DNA of 28,939 nt, from contig CBDUST010000016.1 in NCBI GenBank assembly GCA_965369945.1, forward strand, positions 1 to 28,939, read 5' to 3'. Both the position numbers and the translations under genes were made by a program. This document shows, piece by piece, positions 7,396 to 15,981 of this stretch. The number at the start of each line of letters is the position of its first letter. Positions within the stretch are counted from its first letter, which is position 1. The notes under the pieces were generated by a model. It was not told where the DNA came from, ran no database searches, and was given only the letters and a program-made list of their open reading frames with translations. The stretch comes from JADFNO01 sp965369945. GTDB lineage: Bacteria > Planctomycetota > Phycisphaerae > Phycisphaerales > SM1A02.

Positions 7396-8113
7396 GGATC
7401 GTGCGCCGGTCCTCACCTTCTCCACCTACGCCTGGCTCAAGCTTCAGTTCCTCTGCCACGTCGGTGACACCGAGGTTGGCGGGTTCGGGATCACGTCGGC
7501 ACGAGATCTTCTCTACGTCGAGGACGTCGTCACCGTGAGGCAACGGTGCTCCTCTGTCTCAGTGGAGTTCGACGACGAGGCAGTGGCAGACTTCTTCGAC
7601 GAGCAGGTCGAAGCCGGGCGCGCCCCCGAGCAGTTCGCCAGGATCTGGCTGCACACGCACCCTGGCGATTCGCCGGCACCAAGCGGTGTCGATGAAGAGA
7701 CGTTCGGCCGCGTGTTCGGACGATGCCACTGGTCGGTCATGTTCATTCTCGCTCGCGGAGGTCAGACCTACTGCCGCCTCCGGGTAGGCGCGACCAACGA
7801 TGGGCGCGGCGTAGCGCTCGCTTCGCCGATTCCCGTGCAGGTGGACTACGCGACTCTTGCGGAGATCGACTTCGACGCACCGCTCGGCGACTGGGTCAGG
7901 GAGTTCGACCAGAACGTCCAGGTCGAACCCGACGTCTGGGCCACGGCCCTTGGGAAACAGACGGCCTTCGAAGGGGCAACGCAGCGTGATGACTTCGACT
8001 CCGAGGCCTGGGTCGCGTGCTTCGAGGAACTGGATCCGTGGGAACAGCAGAACATCCTGGACGAGCTTGGCACTGCGACTCCTTTCGACAAGGAGGTGGA
8101 TCATGAGGAATGA
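7325..8113 (+). CDS. JAMM (JAB/MPN) metalloprotease, predicted Ubl maturation and deconjugation enzyme
   Basis: The ATG at 7325 follows AAGGAG, and the gene begins 71 bases inside the end of the E2-like gene. The 262-residue product contains the complete JAMM zinc motif: Glu50 in DTEVGGFG, and His110, His112, Ser120 and Asp123 in WLHTHPGDSPAPSGVD, with the canonical HxHP-x6-SxxD spacing. Residues 150-262 form an acidic extension (DSEAWVACFEELDPWEQQNILDEL) unlike simple RadC-type proteins. JAMM enzymes cut isopeptide bonds or trim Ubl precursors. Here the Ubl carries a five-residue tail after its only C-terminal glycine, so maturation is a likely task, with removal of Ubl from targets a second. 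The start of the next gene overlaps its stop by 11 bases. Confidence 0.9.
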   Translation: MKQTQQKQQSEPRTQDRRRLPIRRDRAPVLTFSTYAWLKLQFLCHVGDTEVGGFGITSARDLLYVEDVVTVRQRCSSVSVEFDDEAVADFFDEQVEAGRAPEQFARIWLHTHPGDSPAPSGVDEETFGRVFGRCHWSVMFILARGGQTYCRLRVGATNDGRGVALASPIPVQVDYATLAEIDFDAPLGDWVREFDQNVQVEPDVWATALGKQTAFEGATQRDDFDSEAWVACFEELDPWEQQNILDELGTATPFDKEVDHEE

Positions 8114-8744
8114 GCGCTACCAGGACCTCCTCCCAACGGACCGCCTCAGTGAGACAGCGTGCACCATCATCGGCGTCGGCGCAATCGGCCGGCAAGTCGG
8201 TCTGCAACTCGCGGCGATGGGTATCGGCAAGGCGCAGCTGATTGATTTCGACAGAGTCGAGGAAGCAAACCTCGGGACGCAGGCATACCTTCAGGACGAC
8301 ATGGGGCGTTTCAAGGTGCATGCGACGGCCGACCTCATGCAGCAACTGAACCATCAGCTCCCCACTGAAGAGATCAACGAGCGCTTCGCGCAATCCATGG
8401 ACGTCTCGCGCGTGGTGTTCTGCTGCGTTGACTCGATCCAGACGCGTGAACACATCTGGCGGTCCGTCCGGGATCGCCTGGATCTGTTCATTGACGGCAG
8501 GATGGCTGCAGAAGTGCTGCGTGTCATCACCGTCAAGGACAGCATCAGCCGGGAGCGCTATCCCAAGACGCTCTTCGCCCAGGAAGACGCCTACCGGGAA
8601 GCCTGCACGGCCCGCGCAACCATCTACTGCGCCAACGTCGCGGCCGGCATCATGGTGGGGCAGTTCGCAAAGTGGCTGCGTGGCCTGCACACGGATTTCG
8701 AGGTGAACGTGAACCTTCTGGGGATGGAGGTGATCGTTACGTGA
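8103..8744 (+). CDS. ThiF/MoeB-family E1-like adenylyltransferase (minimal)
   Basis: The ATG at 8103 sits just after AAGGAGG (within 8090-8098) and overlaps the JAMM stop by 11 bases. The 213-residue protein has the nucleotide-binding glycine loop GVGAIG (24-29), the acidic strand LIDFDRVEEANLGTQ (Asp48, Asp50, Asn56), Lys71 in GRFKVHA, and FCCVDS (Asp110), all features of E1/ThiF adenylation domains. EACTAR places Cys168 in the CTxR context of E1 catalytic cysteines; Cys176 is a second candidate. It lacks the zinc CxxC pairs of MoeB and has no second domain, making it among the shortest E1-like proteins. It should adenylate the C-terminus of the matured Ubl and pass it to Cys187 of the E2-like protein. 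It is the last gene of the operon. Confidence 0.9.
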   Translation: MRNERYQDLLPTDRLSETACTIIGVGAIGRQVGLQLAAMGIGKAQLIDFDRVEEANLGTQAYLQDDMGRFKVHATADLMQQLNHQLPTEEINERFAQSMDVSRVVFCCVDSIQTREHIWRSVRDRLDLFIDGRMAAEVLRVITVKDSISRERYPKTLFAQEDAYREACTARATIYCANVAAGIMVGQFAKWLRGLHTDFEVNVNLLGMEVIVT

Positions 8745-8754
8745 CACAATGCGG

Positions 8755-8779
8755 GCGGAGAGAACGACATGCTCTCCGC
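8755..8779 (+). terminator. Hairpin at the end of the Ubl operon
   Basis: GCGGAGAG (8755-8762) and CTCTCCGC (8772-8779) form a perfect 8-bp stem with a 9-base loop, ten bases past the E1-like stop. A U-tract is missing, so termination would be inefficient or Rho-assisted. Confidence 0.4.
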
Positions 8780-9003
8780 TCTCCGCGCTGTCTCGTAAGG
8801 GGGATAATCAGAGAGTTAACGTGCGCGTCCCTGTATCGATGTCTCCTCGTGCCGCTGCTGTCAACGGGCGGTTTGCATCCGTCCATATCTGCAGCAGACG
8901 GAGAACGTTCGCGTGCCGACTCTGAACGGCGCGACATCGAAATTGGACCGTTCGAACACCGATACCCACCCAGGGCCGCCGGAGGCCCGACTGTGACATG
9001 CGA

Positions 9004-10545
9004 TCAGCCTTGCTGACCAATCCGGACATCGATCTCGACCAAGTGTTTCGGAACCAAGCCCGGCACCTCTCCGCGCGCGATTGCCCTAGTCTTGTCAGCA
9101 TCGCTTCCGAGCCAACCTCCGACGAGCAACTCGGCCAGGAACTGCTCGACAGAGATCGCCACCGAGCGCAAGGCGTTGAAGCCTACGGTAAACGTCTTCC
9201 CAGCATTCCGTGGCATATACGCCTTGATGACCTTTGCCGGGACCACGCATACCTCGCCCGACGGATCGATCAGCCAATAGACGCTCGACTGAGATGTCGA
9301 CATCAGATCCTTGAGCTGCTGTGTATTGATTCTCCAACGGTCGATCCACTTGCTACGGTACTGGCGAGGTTTCTTTAGTTGGACAAACTCAACGATATCG
9401 AGTGTGTGCGAACCTGGAATGCTGCCAGTCACAAGAATCGCAACGTCCGGCCCATACCGTTTTTCCTCGCAATCCGTCAGTGAGCGATGTTTGATCGCGA
9501 CGATCGGTCGTGGTGCAATTCCAACACGGGCAAGAGCAGCGATAACCGGACGCCGGTCGCGGAACGGCTGTTCGAGTTCGGCCAACAAGGTGCCGCACAG
9601 AGTGCGCTCATTCTCGCCGCCCTGCAACGCGAAGTGGTCACGGAATGCACACAACCCCTTCCGCAGGCCGGCGCGGATGTCTCCCTCCGCGTCCTTTGAG
9701 GTCAGCCAAGTCGCGCTGGTAGGCGACAATGGGTGAGGGAAGATTGCGCCGGAGGTCGCCCAGCGTGCAACGATGTCCACCAAACGGCCAACCGTATCTG
9801 GTTTGGGCTGATCTGCGGATTCGGCGAGCAGGAGCAATCCTCGCGCATGCTCGCGCTGTCTCTGCTCTTCCACACGCTCGGAGATGTGCAGCAACGCCCG
9901 GCGGACTTCCACAGAAGTCTGCGCCAACGGAATCGTTACCGCTTCCACCAGGTCGCCAAATGCCGATGAGTCGTGCAGGAGAAAGCGCAACGAATCAGCC
10001 CAGGTCTCTGGTGTGCGATCCGCAAGCCGAACAACGGTGTCCTCAAGTGATGTCCGCGCGATATTGCTCGCGCTGTCATATCCATCTGTCTTGTGCAGGC
10101 AATACAGTGCCATCCAGAGCTGCGCAGCGTCGTGCAGCAGGTGTGCTGCAGGCGGCACTTGAGAATCCTTGCAGAGGTGTTCAATCAGTTGTGGCGAGCG
10201 AGGATCGTGCGGCTCGTCTCGCAGGACGACCAGCTCCCGTGCGATTGCGGCTCCCGCGACCGCGAGTCCGTGGCAATCCAGTGCAGCGACCACATTCAAG
10301 AGCGTCTTGGATGCCTCCCAAGAGCTACCTGGAAAGACATGCGCGAGAGGCTTGTCGCGGATCGGCACGGAGCACGTGAATTTGTTTGCCAAGGTTTGAG
10401 GTTGCGAAGCAGCCACCTTGTTGAAGAGGTCGGGGCGATCGCACAGTAATTCGAACCACACTGTCCGCTGCTCTTCGGACTGAGCCAAGAGCTGAGCTGG
10501 GGCATGGCCTTCTTCAAACCACCTTATCAAGTCACTCAAGTACAT
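9004..10545 (-). CDS. Large unknown protein with possible PD-(D/E)XK-like C-terminal domain
   Basis: The ATG at 10545 is preferred because GGAG lies eight bases upstream (AGCGGAGTGCCAGCG before ATG), giving 513 residues; a longer open frame runs back into the TIR gene. Residues 1-350 appear mostly helical, with no recognised family. Around residues 362-391, RYGPDVAILV is followed after about 15 residues by DIVEFVQLKK. Asp367, Glu386, Gln389 and Lys391 resemble the D ... E-x-(Q/x)-x-K arrangement of PD-(D/E)XK nucleases. Residues 420-513 (VYWLIDPSGEVCVVPAKVI, FLAELLVGGWLGSD) look like a closing alpha/beta segment. It lies 53 bases after the TIR-domain gene on the same strand, and the two probably share one transcript. 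A nuclease role is a hypothesis from motif layout only. Confidence 0.6.
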   Translation of the reverse strand: MYLSDLIRWFEEGHAPAQLLAQSEEQRTVWFELLCDRPDLFNKVAASQPQTLANKFTCSVPIRDKPLAHVFPGSSWEASKTLLNVVAALDCHGLAVAGAAIARELVVLRDEPHDPRSPQLIEHLCKDSQVPPAAHLLHDAAQLWMALYCLHKTDGYDSASNIARTSLEDTVVRLADRTPETWADSLRFLLHDSSAFGDLVEAVTIPLAQTSVEVRRALLHISERVEEQRQREHARGLLLLAESADQPKPDTVGRLVDIVARWATSGAIFPHPLSPTSATWLTSKDAEGDIRAGLRKGLCAFRDHFALQGGENERTLCGTLLAELEQPFRDRRPVIAALARVGIAPRPIVAIKHRSLTDCEEKRYGPDVAILVTGSIPGSHTLDIVEFVQLKKPRQYRSKWIDRWRINTQQLKDLMSTSQSSVYWLIDPSGEVCVVPAKVIKAYMPRNAGKTFTVGFNALRSVAISVEQFLAELLVGGWLGSDADKTRAIARGEVPGLVPKHLVEIDVRIGQQG

Positions 10546-10598
10546 CGCTGGCACTCCGCTTATTGGACACGCGCTATGCCGCACATCGACATGCTCGG

Positions 10599-11321
10599 TC
10601 AGGCCCTCTTCTCTCGTCGATACCACGTGCGATTCGTGAGCTGGTATTCCAACGCCTCGCGAACCTCGGTGTCGAGCTGCGACGCACACTCTGTCAGGAA
10701 TGCCGGCAGATACTCGGTGGCACAGTCCCCAGCATCCCAGATCTGACCGTTGTTGATGGATGCGATCGCGAAGGCATTTGCCTCCTCGTTGGTGAACGTC
10801 CCAAAGAAGGGCACAAGCGGCACCATCAGCGCCTCAGCCCCGCGGAAACTGCGAGCGTCCTTGAGATCATCAATGAGTTGTGGAATGACAGAGCGGGGGA
10901 AACGGCAGGACACGGGCAGGACCACGAAGTCATCAGGGATCCTCCCATCCTCCGGCAGTCGCTTCCCTTGGATGTGATCGATGAACCCAAACGGGATCGT
11001 GGCGTCAACGCACAGCGGAATCATGACCACGCCATCCCGGGCAGCCGCGGCGCCGGTTTCCTGGGGAGCCCAATCGGACGCTTTGAACGCCGCACTCAAC
11101 ACCGGGATGAAGACGTCCATCTCCCGCAGCTCCTGAAGAATGCGGTGCTTCCACTCCTCCGAGACGCGGATGTCCTCATGAGCAAGAAAGGCATCGACGC
11201 CGATCGCTGACAGGGCGAGCTTGATGCGGCCCGCAATCTGTTTGTCCGCCGTGGCATAGCTGATGAACACCTTCGGCGGTGGATCCTTCGGCGGCGATAC
11301 GTATGCGAATTCGTCCGACAT
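10599..11321 (-). CDS. TIR-domain protein
   Basis: Residues 16-110 of this 240-residue protein form a TIR domain: PKVFISYATADKQIAGRIK (strand A and helix A), VDAFLAHEDIRVSEEW (strand B and BB-loop region), MDVFIPVLSAAFKASDWAPQE (strand C to helix D) and VVMIPLCVD. The start could be ATG 11333 or 11321; neither has a good ribosome site, and I use the one nearer the domain. TIR domains in bacteria are often NAD+ hydrolases in anti-phage systems. The catalytic glutamate is hard to place here, since the segment after the tryptophan reads KHRI, with glutamates at 55 and 56 instead, so enzymatic activity is uncertain. Residues 130-240 are a C-terminal domain I do not recognise. The downstream gene on the same strand starts 53 bases later. 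Confidence 0.85.
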   Translation of the reverse strand: MSDEFAYVSPPKDPPPKVFISYATADKQIAGRIKLALSAIGVDAFLAHEDIRVSEEWKHRILQELREMDVFIPVLSAAFKASDWAPQETGAAAARDGVVMIPLCVDATIPFGFIDHIQGKRLPEDGRIPDDFVVLPVSCRFPRSVIPQLIDDLKDARSFRGAEALMVPLVPFFGTFTNEEANAFAIASINNGQIWDAGDCATEYLPAFLTECASQLDTEVREALEYQLTNRTWYRREKRA

Positions 11322-11440
11322 GGTGCGACGCATTCTAAGCGGTCGCCCACCTACATCTGCGTCAGTCTCGAAACTGTCGTATCAAGGGTCGAATGTGAAC
11401 GGGATCGCTTGGCTCGCGATGCTCACTCTGCGATAATCTC

Positions 11441-11468
11441 TTGAGGCATGGACCGCCAGCCGTATACT
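11441..11468 (+). promoter_or_regulatory. Putative sigma-70-type promoter for the beta-helix gene
   Basis: TTGAGG (11441-11446) and TATACT (11463-11468) are separated by 16 bases, giving four of six and five of six consensus matches. It points toward the ATG at 11554, in the divergent gap between the TIR gene and the beta-helix gene. Confidence 0.45.
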
Positions 11469-11553
11469 CGCTCCGACCCAAGAGGAAGGCACCTTAAAGG
11501 CCGGAACTCTCTGTTGAACAGCGTTTCGGATCGCTTTGAGCAGGTTGTCCCTC

Positions 11554-14500
11554 ATGCATACCTCTCCCAATTCTTTGGACGAGTTCCTCGCTCATGCCAA
11601 GAACCGGCTGGAAAGGCTCCTTCCTGCCGAGGAGGAGATGTTGCGCCGTCTGCTGTCCGGCGAGGAAGCCGACTTCCGAAATGGCGACGAGGACGGTCCC
11701 CATCTGTTCGAAGAATGGGACGATCAGAGGGATATACGATCTGACTGCGTCTCGCTTCTGTGCCGCAGCAGTGGTGTCAGATCGCTGCTTCCATCTCGCG
11801 GCATCTGCATCTCCTGCGCGAACATATTGGGGGAGCTCAAGCTTCATCGTCTGTCACTCCCGATCGCGCTTGAATTGCCCGGTTGCCGGTTCGAGATGAG
11901 GCCACGTCTTACCGCCGCCAGTTTTGAGGAACTCTCATTCTCAGGCGCAATGGCTCCCGGATTCTCCCTTGACCGCGTCACCGTCAGAGGAAGTCTGCTT
12001 CTATGCAATGTGATCGTTCCTGCTAACGGTATCGCGCTCCACGACGCTCGAGTATTCCGCAACATTGACCTCCGAGGAGCCAGGTTGGACTGCAGCAGTC
12101 GCGACTCGGATCCGTTCCAAGGCGAGAGCGTCGCTCTTGGAGCGACCAACATCCGTGTGGGGGGCTCTGTCATACTTGATGAGGGATTCACGGCCCATGG
12201 CATCAATTTAGCAGATGCAGAAATCGGGACCAATCTAAATATGCGTGGCGCTACTATTTACCCGCCGCGCGCCGGCACGCATCGACACGCCTTGTTCGCG
12301 GACCGTATGCGCGTTCGCGGGTCAATTCTGTTCTGCTTCAATGATGACAAGACACGCTCCTTCGAATCGCACGGCACGATCAGCATTGCGAGCGCACGTG
12401 TCGGCGGCGATATTGACGCAACGGCTGCACATTTGGAAGTTGCCCACAACGACCAGTCGGTCGCGTTCCATGCACCTGGCATTCGCGTCGATGGTAACGT
12501 GCGCCTTCGATCTCGATTCACCTCGGTTGGAGCGATCAATCTTGTGGGGGCGCGAATCCGCGGCGTTCTAGATCTCGACAACTGCCGCATCGACTCTGGT
12601 GACCGCGATTCAGCACTCCGATTGGATAGAGCGCACATAGGCGGAAGCGTTTTTATTCGTACGAATCCTAACGACCCGCATGTGCTAACACGGTCGGCAG
12701 TCCAGTCTGGCACTGATACCGTCTCGCCCGACGTCAAGGCAGAGATTAGCGGCTCGCTGTTTCTTCAGGCTGTCAGGATCGGTGGGTACTTGCTTTGTAA
12801 CGGTGCCCACCTAACCAATCCTAATGAATCGGCAATCGACATCAGTGGTGCTCACATAGACGGCAACGTCGAACTCTGCAACACACACATCAGCGGCTGC
12901 CTACGTTGTCAGAACTCAGACATCGGAGGGAGCTTGGACTGCACGGGTGCCCGCTTCAGCGATCCAAAGGCGATGGAGGGCGACCTTTATAGCATTGGAG
13001 GAGTCTGCACACATGTGGGTCGAGACATGCTCCTTCGGCACGGCTTTTGTGCGACAGGGTCGGTCAACGTTGCCCAGGCAACGGTAGGTGGTCGCCTTGA
13101 CTGTACAAACGGCCATTTCCTCAATGAGAACCGAGTCGCCCTCGCTGCTGGATGGACCAAAATCGGTGGCAGCGTTCTTCTGATGACAAACACGCATGAG
13201 CGTGGAGGAGATCGAGGCTTTCAGGCGCGAGGCAAGGTCGACCTACATGGTTCAACGATTGCGGGGTCTCTCGATTGCAATGCTGGCCACTTCGAGAATA
13301 GGCGAGAGATCGCACTGTACGCCAGTCGCCTCCACATCAGCGGAAGCGTCTGTTTGCACAACGGGTTCCTGTCCGAGGGTCGAATTGTGCTCGTAGGCGC
13401 ATCAATCGGAGGAGACCTTATGTGCAGAGGAGGCGCATTCTACAATCCTCGTGGTGTGGCGCTCAACGTTGGATGGGCAACCATAGCTGGCAACGCGCTG
13501 CTAACCACGACTGATGTGAACGGAACAGATCGCATACGGTTCTCAGCCAGGGGTGAAGTGAACCTTCAGAACTCGGTCGTTGATGGGAACCTCGAGTGCA
13601 ACGGTGGCCGCTTTTCCAATCCGGGCGGTACGGCCCTCAACATAGATCGGATCAGAATCCATGGAAGTGCATTTCTCGGTAGCACAAGGGGCAACGGAGA
13701 AGACAAACAGCGGTTTATCGCCCTTGGAGTGGTTCGCCTTCAAAGCGCCTCGATCCGGGGAAATCTCGAATGTCTTGGAGGCCGCTTCATTAACCCTGGC
13801 GGCAAAGCGTTTCATGCAGATGGTATCAGGGTGGACGGATACGCTCTGCTAAGCCACGGGTTTCGAGCTGAGGGTCAAGTAAGACTTCCGTCCGCACAGA
13901 TTGGTCATGATCTCAACTGCAGAGCCGGTGTGTTCTCCGACAGGCAAGAGAACAATGGCGATAGCGGTAGCGGCGAGCGTTACGCGCTGTACATGCCAAG
14001 CGCCAGTGTCGGAGCGGACGTGTTCCTGCGCGCAACGAGGCTCAGCGGCTTGGTGAGCCTTGCATCATGCGACATACGGGGAAGTCTATACTGCCAGGGA
14101 GCGCGATTCATCACGGATCAGCGCGCCGGAATTCGAGCCTCGGGCGTACACGTGGCACGTTCCCTTGAGTGGCGAAAGATCGAGGGCTCTTCCAAGGCCA
14201 TTCTGGATGTTCGCAACGGCAAAGTCGGGCAATTGGACGACGATGAGACGAGTTGGCCATCGAAGGGGGATCTGCAGATTCACGGATTCTCGTACCAAGA
14301 CCTCTCTGCCGAGGCACCGACAGACCCGCGTCGTCGATGCGACTGGTTGGGACGCCAGCCATCTCATGAGCCGTTCCGTCCGCAGCCATACGAACAACTT
14401 GCTGAAGTGTTGCGCCGAAACGGGCACGAGCATGAGGCGAAGTGGATTCTGATGGAGAAGCACTCCGCACGACGTCGGCACGATCGCAAGTTTGCTAGAG

Positions 14501-14979
14501 ATGATCCTGAGGGCTGGCGCAGGGCGGGCGGAATGAGATGGCATTCGAGAGCAGCCAGCAAATTCCTTTCCATGACGATCGGTCACGGCCATCGAACACG
14601 GCGCGCCGCGGGTTGGGCACTCGGGATAATTGCTTTGGGCTGGGCTCTCTTCAATGTCGGTCACCGAGCGGGTCTGATTTCACCAACCAGCCCTTACGTG
14701 TACATGTCCAAAGACTACACGCAGACAGGAGATGTCCCAGATGAACATCCGGTTCTCTCGCCCCTCGTATACAGCTTGGATACGTTTGTACCGATTGTAG
14801 ATCTTCACCAAGAAGCGTATTGGCTCCCGGACGCAAACAAGGGCAGTACGATCCTCGACAGCGTCGTGCCGACTGGCAGATTGCTGAGAATCTACCTTTG
14901 GCTTCACACAGGCGCCGGATGGGTCCTAACGACCTTGGCTGTGGCTGGGCTTGCAGGTGTAGTGCGCAAGGAGGAATGA
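11554..14979 (+). CDS. Giant parallel beta-helix repeat protein with C-terminal membrane domain
   Basis: Of the 1141 residues, roughly 85-950 are imperfect repeats alternating phrases such as GSVxLxxGFxAxGxVxL, AxIGGxLxCxGGxFxNPxG and ALxxxxxxIxG. This predicts a long right-handed beta-helix like bactofilin or pentapeptide-type solenoids. The same architecture occurs in proteins that databases often label membrane-associated oxidoreductase, but no redox motif is visible, so I do not use that name. Residues about 950-1010 hold the conserved PYEQLAEVLRRNGHEHEAKWILMEK segment seen in those proteins. Hydrophobic helices follow at about 1018-1036 (WALGIIALGWALFNVG) and 1112-1136 (WVLTTLAVAGLAGVV). 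The solenoid is probably cytoplasmic and membrane-tethered. ATG 11554 is chosen over TTG 11536. The stop TGA (14977-14979) directly abuts the stop of the opposing minus-strand gene, forming TGATCA. Confidence 0.75.
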   Translation: MHTSPNSLDEFLAHAKNRLERLLPAEEEMLRRLLSGEEADFRNGDEDGPHLFEEWDDQRDIRSDCVSLLCRSSGVRSLLPSRGICISCANILGELKLHRLSLPIALELPGCRFEMRPRLTAASFEELSFSGAMAPGFSLDRVTVRGSLLLCNVIVPANGIALHDARVFRNIDLRGARLDCSSRDSDPFQGESVALGATNIRVGGSVILDEGFTAHGINLADAEIGTNLNMRGATIYPPRAGTHRHALFADRMRVRGSILFCFNDDKTRSFESHGTISIASARVGGDIDATAAHLEVAHNDQSVAFHAPGIRVDGNVRLRSRFTSVGAINLVGARIRGVLDLDNCRIDSGDRDSALRLDRAHIGGSVFIRTNPNDPHVLTRSAVQSGTDTVSPDVKAEISGSLFLQAVRIGGYLLCNGAHLTNPNESAIDISGAHIDGNVELCNTHISGCLRCQNSDIGGSLDCTGARFSDPKAMEGDLYSIGGVCTHVGRDMLLRHGFCATGSVNVAQATVGGRLDCTNGHFLNENRVALAAGWTKIGGSVLLMTNTHERGGDRGFQARGKVDLHGSTIAGSLDCNAGHFENRREIALYASRLHISGSVCLHNGFLSEGRIVLVGASIGGDLMCRGGAFYNPRGVALNVGWATIAGNALLTTTDVNGTDRIRFSARGEVNLQNSVVDGNLECNGGRFSNPGGTALNIDRIRIHGSAFLGSTRGNGEDKQRFIALGVVRLQSASIRGNLECLGGRFINPGGKAFHADGIRVDGYALLSHGFRAEGQVRLPSAQIGHDLNCRAGVFSDRQENNGDSGSGERYALYMPSASVGADVFLRATRLSGLVSLASCDIRGSLYCQGARFITDQRAGIRASGVHVARSLEWRKIEGSSKAILDVRNGKVGQLDDDETSWPSKGDLQIHGFSYQDLSAEAPTDPRRRCDWLGRQPSHEPFRPQPYEQLAEVLRRNGHEHEAKWILMEKHSARRRHDRKFARDDPEGWRRAGGMRWHSRAASKFLSMTIGHGHRTRRAAGWALGIIALGWALFNVGHRAGLISPTSPYVYMSKDYTQTGDVPDEHPVLSPLVYSLDTFVPIVDLHQEAYWLPDANKGSTILDSVVPTGRLLRIYLWLHTGAGWVLTTLAVAGLAGVVRKEE

Positions 14980-15981
14980 TCACCTTTTGTGCGTGCGGTT
15001 ACTCCCTGGCCGATACACCCACCCTCCGGTGCCGGGTCCATGCTCCCGTTCCAGCAGATGTCGGCCGCAGAGAGCGGCTAGGTATTTGTTGAGGGTCCGC
15101 GTGGCCACCGGCTCAAGTTCCCGGCGGCGGCAAGCCTTGCGGTAGGCTCGCTCCAGGGCAGCGGCTGGGACCGGCCCCCGGACGGACACGAGGTCGTACA
15201 GCAGGCGGTGGTGCTCAGACAGCGAGGCCAGCAGTTCGTCTTCGCGGGCATGGAAATGGTCGAAGTTGCTTAGGACCAAGTGCTCCTGGGTGACGATCGG
15301 GGCACCGGCTTCGTCGGCCCGCAGCACGGCGTGGCGCAGCAGGGCAAAGGCCCGGCGGGCGTCGCCATACGCCGCATCGGCGATCGGGCGGACGACCCCG
15401 GGTTGCCAGGCGTTTGGCGTCAGGGCCTTCTGCAGAGCGCGGGTGATGATGCTGGCCAACTCCTCCGGCTGGAACCGCGGGAAGAGGATCTGCCGCGGCG
15501 ACATCCGAGACCGCGCCGCCTCTGGCAAGGCGAGCAGCGGTTGCCGGGACGCAGCGATGCAAACGAGCGATGTTCGCGGGAGGGAACATATGTGGTGGAT
15601 CAGCTCAGCCACATCCTTTGCAGGGAGCAAATCGATCTCGTCCAGGATGACCAGACACCGTCGGTCGGACAGGGCGCTCCGCAGGACACCGAGCTGGCGC
15701 TCGCGAGATCGTTGCGCGGTACGAAGCTGTTGGACGTGATCGAGTATTGCCTCGATTACCGAGAGGAACGTAAACCGCTCGCGACAGTTGAGAGTCGCAG
15801 CGTCCGTCACGACCAGCATGTCGATATCGCTTCTCTTGTCCACGTCTTCGGACCATCGTGCCTCTCCTCGAGCCGCGGAGCCAAATAGCACGACCGCTTG
15901 CACCTGATGTCCACAGCGTGCGACGATCCTCTTCGCCAACTCTGCTGGCACGCGTTCAAAGGCTTCCTGCATGATGATCAT
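14980..15981 (-). CDS. Chimera: nucleotidyltransferase (MNT-type) N-terminus joined to Orc1/Cdc6-like AAA+ remnant lacking Walker A
   Basis: The 333-residue frame is uninterrupted. Residues 20-60 carry a Pol-beta/MNT nucleotidyltransferase core: VVLFGSAARGEARWSED, then RSDIDMLVV (Gly34-Ser35, Asp52, Asp54). At NCRE (65-68) the sequence switches, and from there to the end it aligns almost without gaps, at roughly half identity, with the C-terminal two thirds of the Orc1/Cdc6-like protein at 23241-24281. It keeps Walker B (CLVILDEID), the CIAASRQ sensor-1 region, the sensor-2 segment GDARRAFALL and the winged helix (TRTLNKYLAAL ... LEREHGPGTGGWVY). The whole P-loop half is absent, so ATP binding in the usual manner is not expected. 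It is either a decayed product of a deletion or a domesticated chimera. Its stop abuts the beta-helix gene; no clear ribosome site precedes either in-frame ATG (15981 or 15972). Confidence 0.8.
   Translation of the reverse strand: MIIMQEAFERVPAELAKRIVARCGHQVQAVVLFGSAARGEARWSEDVDKRSDIDMLVVTDAATLNCRERFTFLSVIEAILDHVQQLRTAQRSRERQLGVLRSALSDRRCLVILDEIDLLPAKDVAELIHHICSLPRTSLVCIAASRQPLLALPEAARSRMSPRQILFPRFQPEELASIITRALQKALTPNAWQPGVVRPIADAAYGDARRAFALLRHAVLRADEAGAPIVTQEHLVLSNFDHFHAREDELLASLSEHHRLLYDLVSVRGPVPAAALERAYRKACRRRELEPVATRTLNKYLAALCGRHLLEREHGPGTGGWVYRPGSNRTHKR

Noticed and set aside
9004..10689. Longer start for the 513-residue protein (561 codons)
   Set aside because: The extra N-terminus overlaps the TIR gene and lacks a ribosome site, while ATG 10545 has GGAG eight bases upstream.
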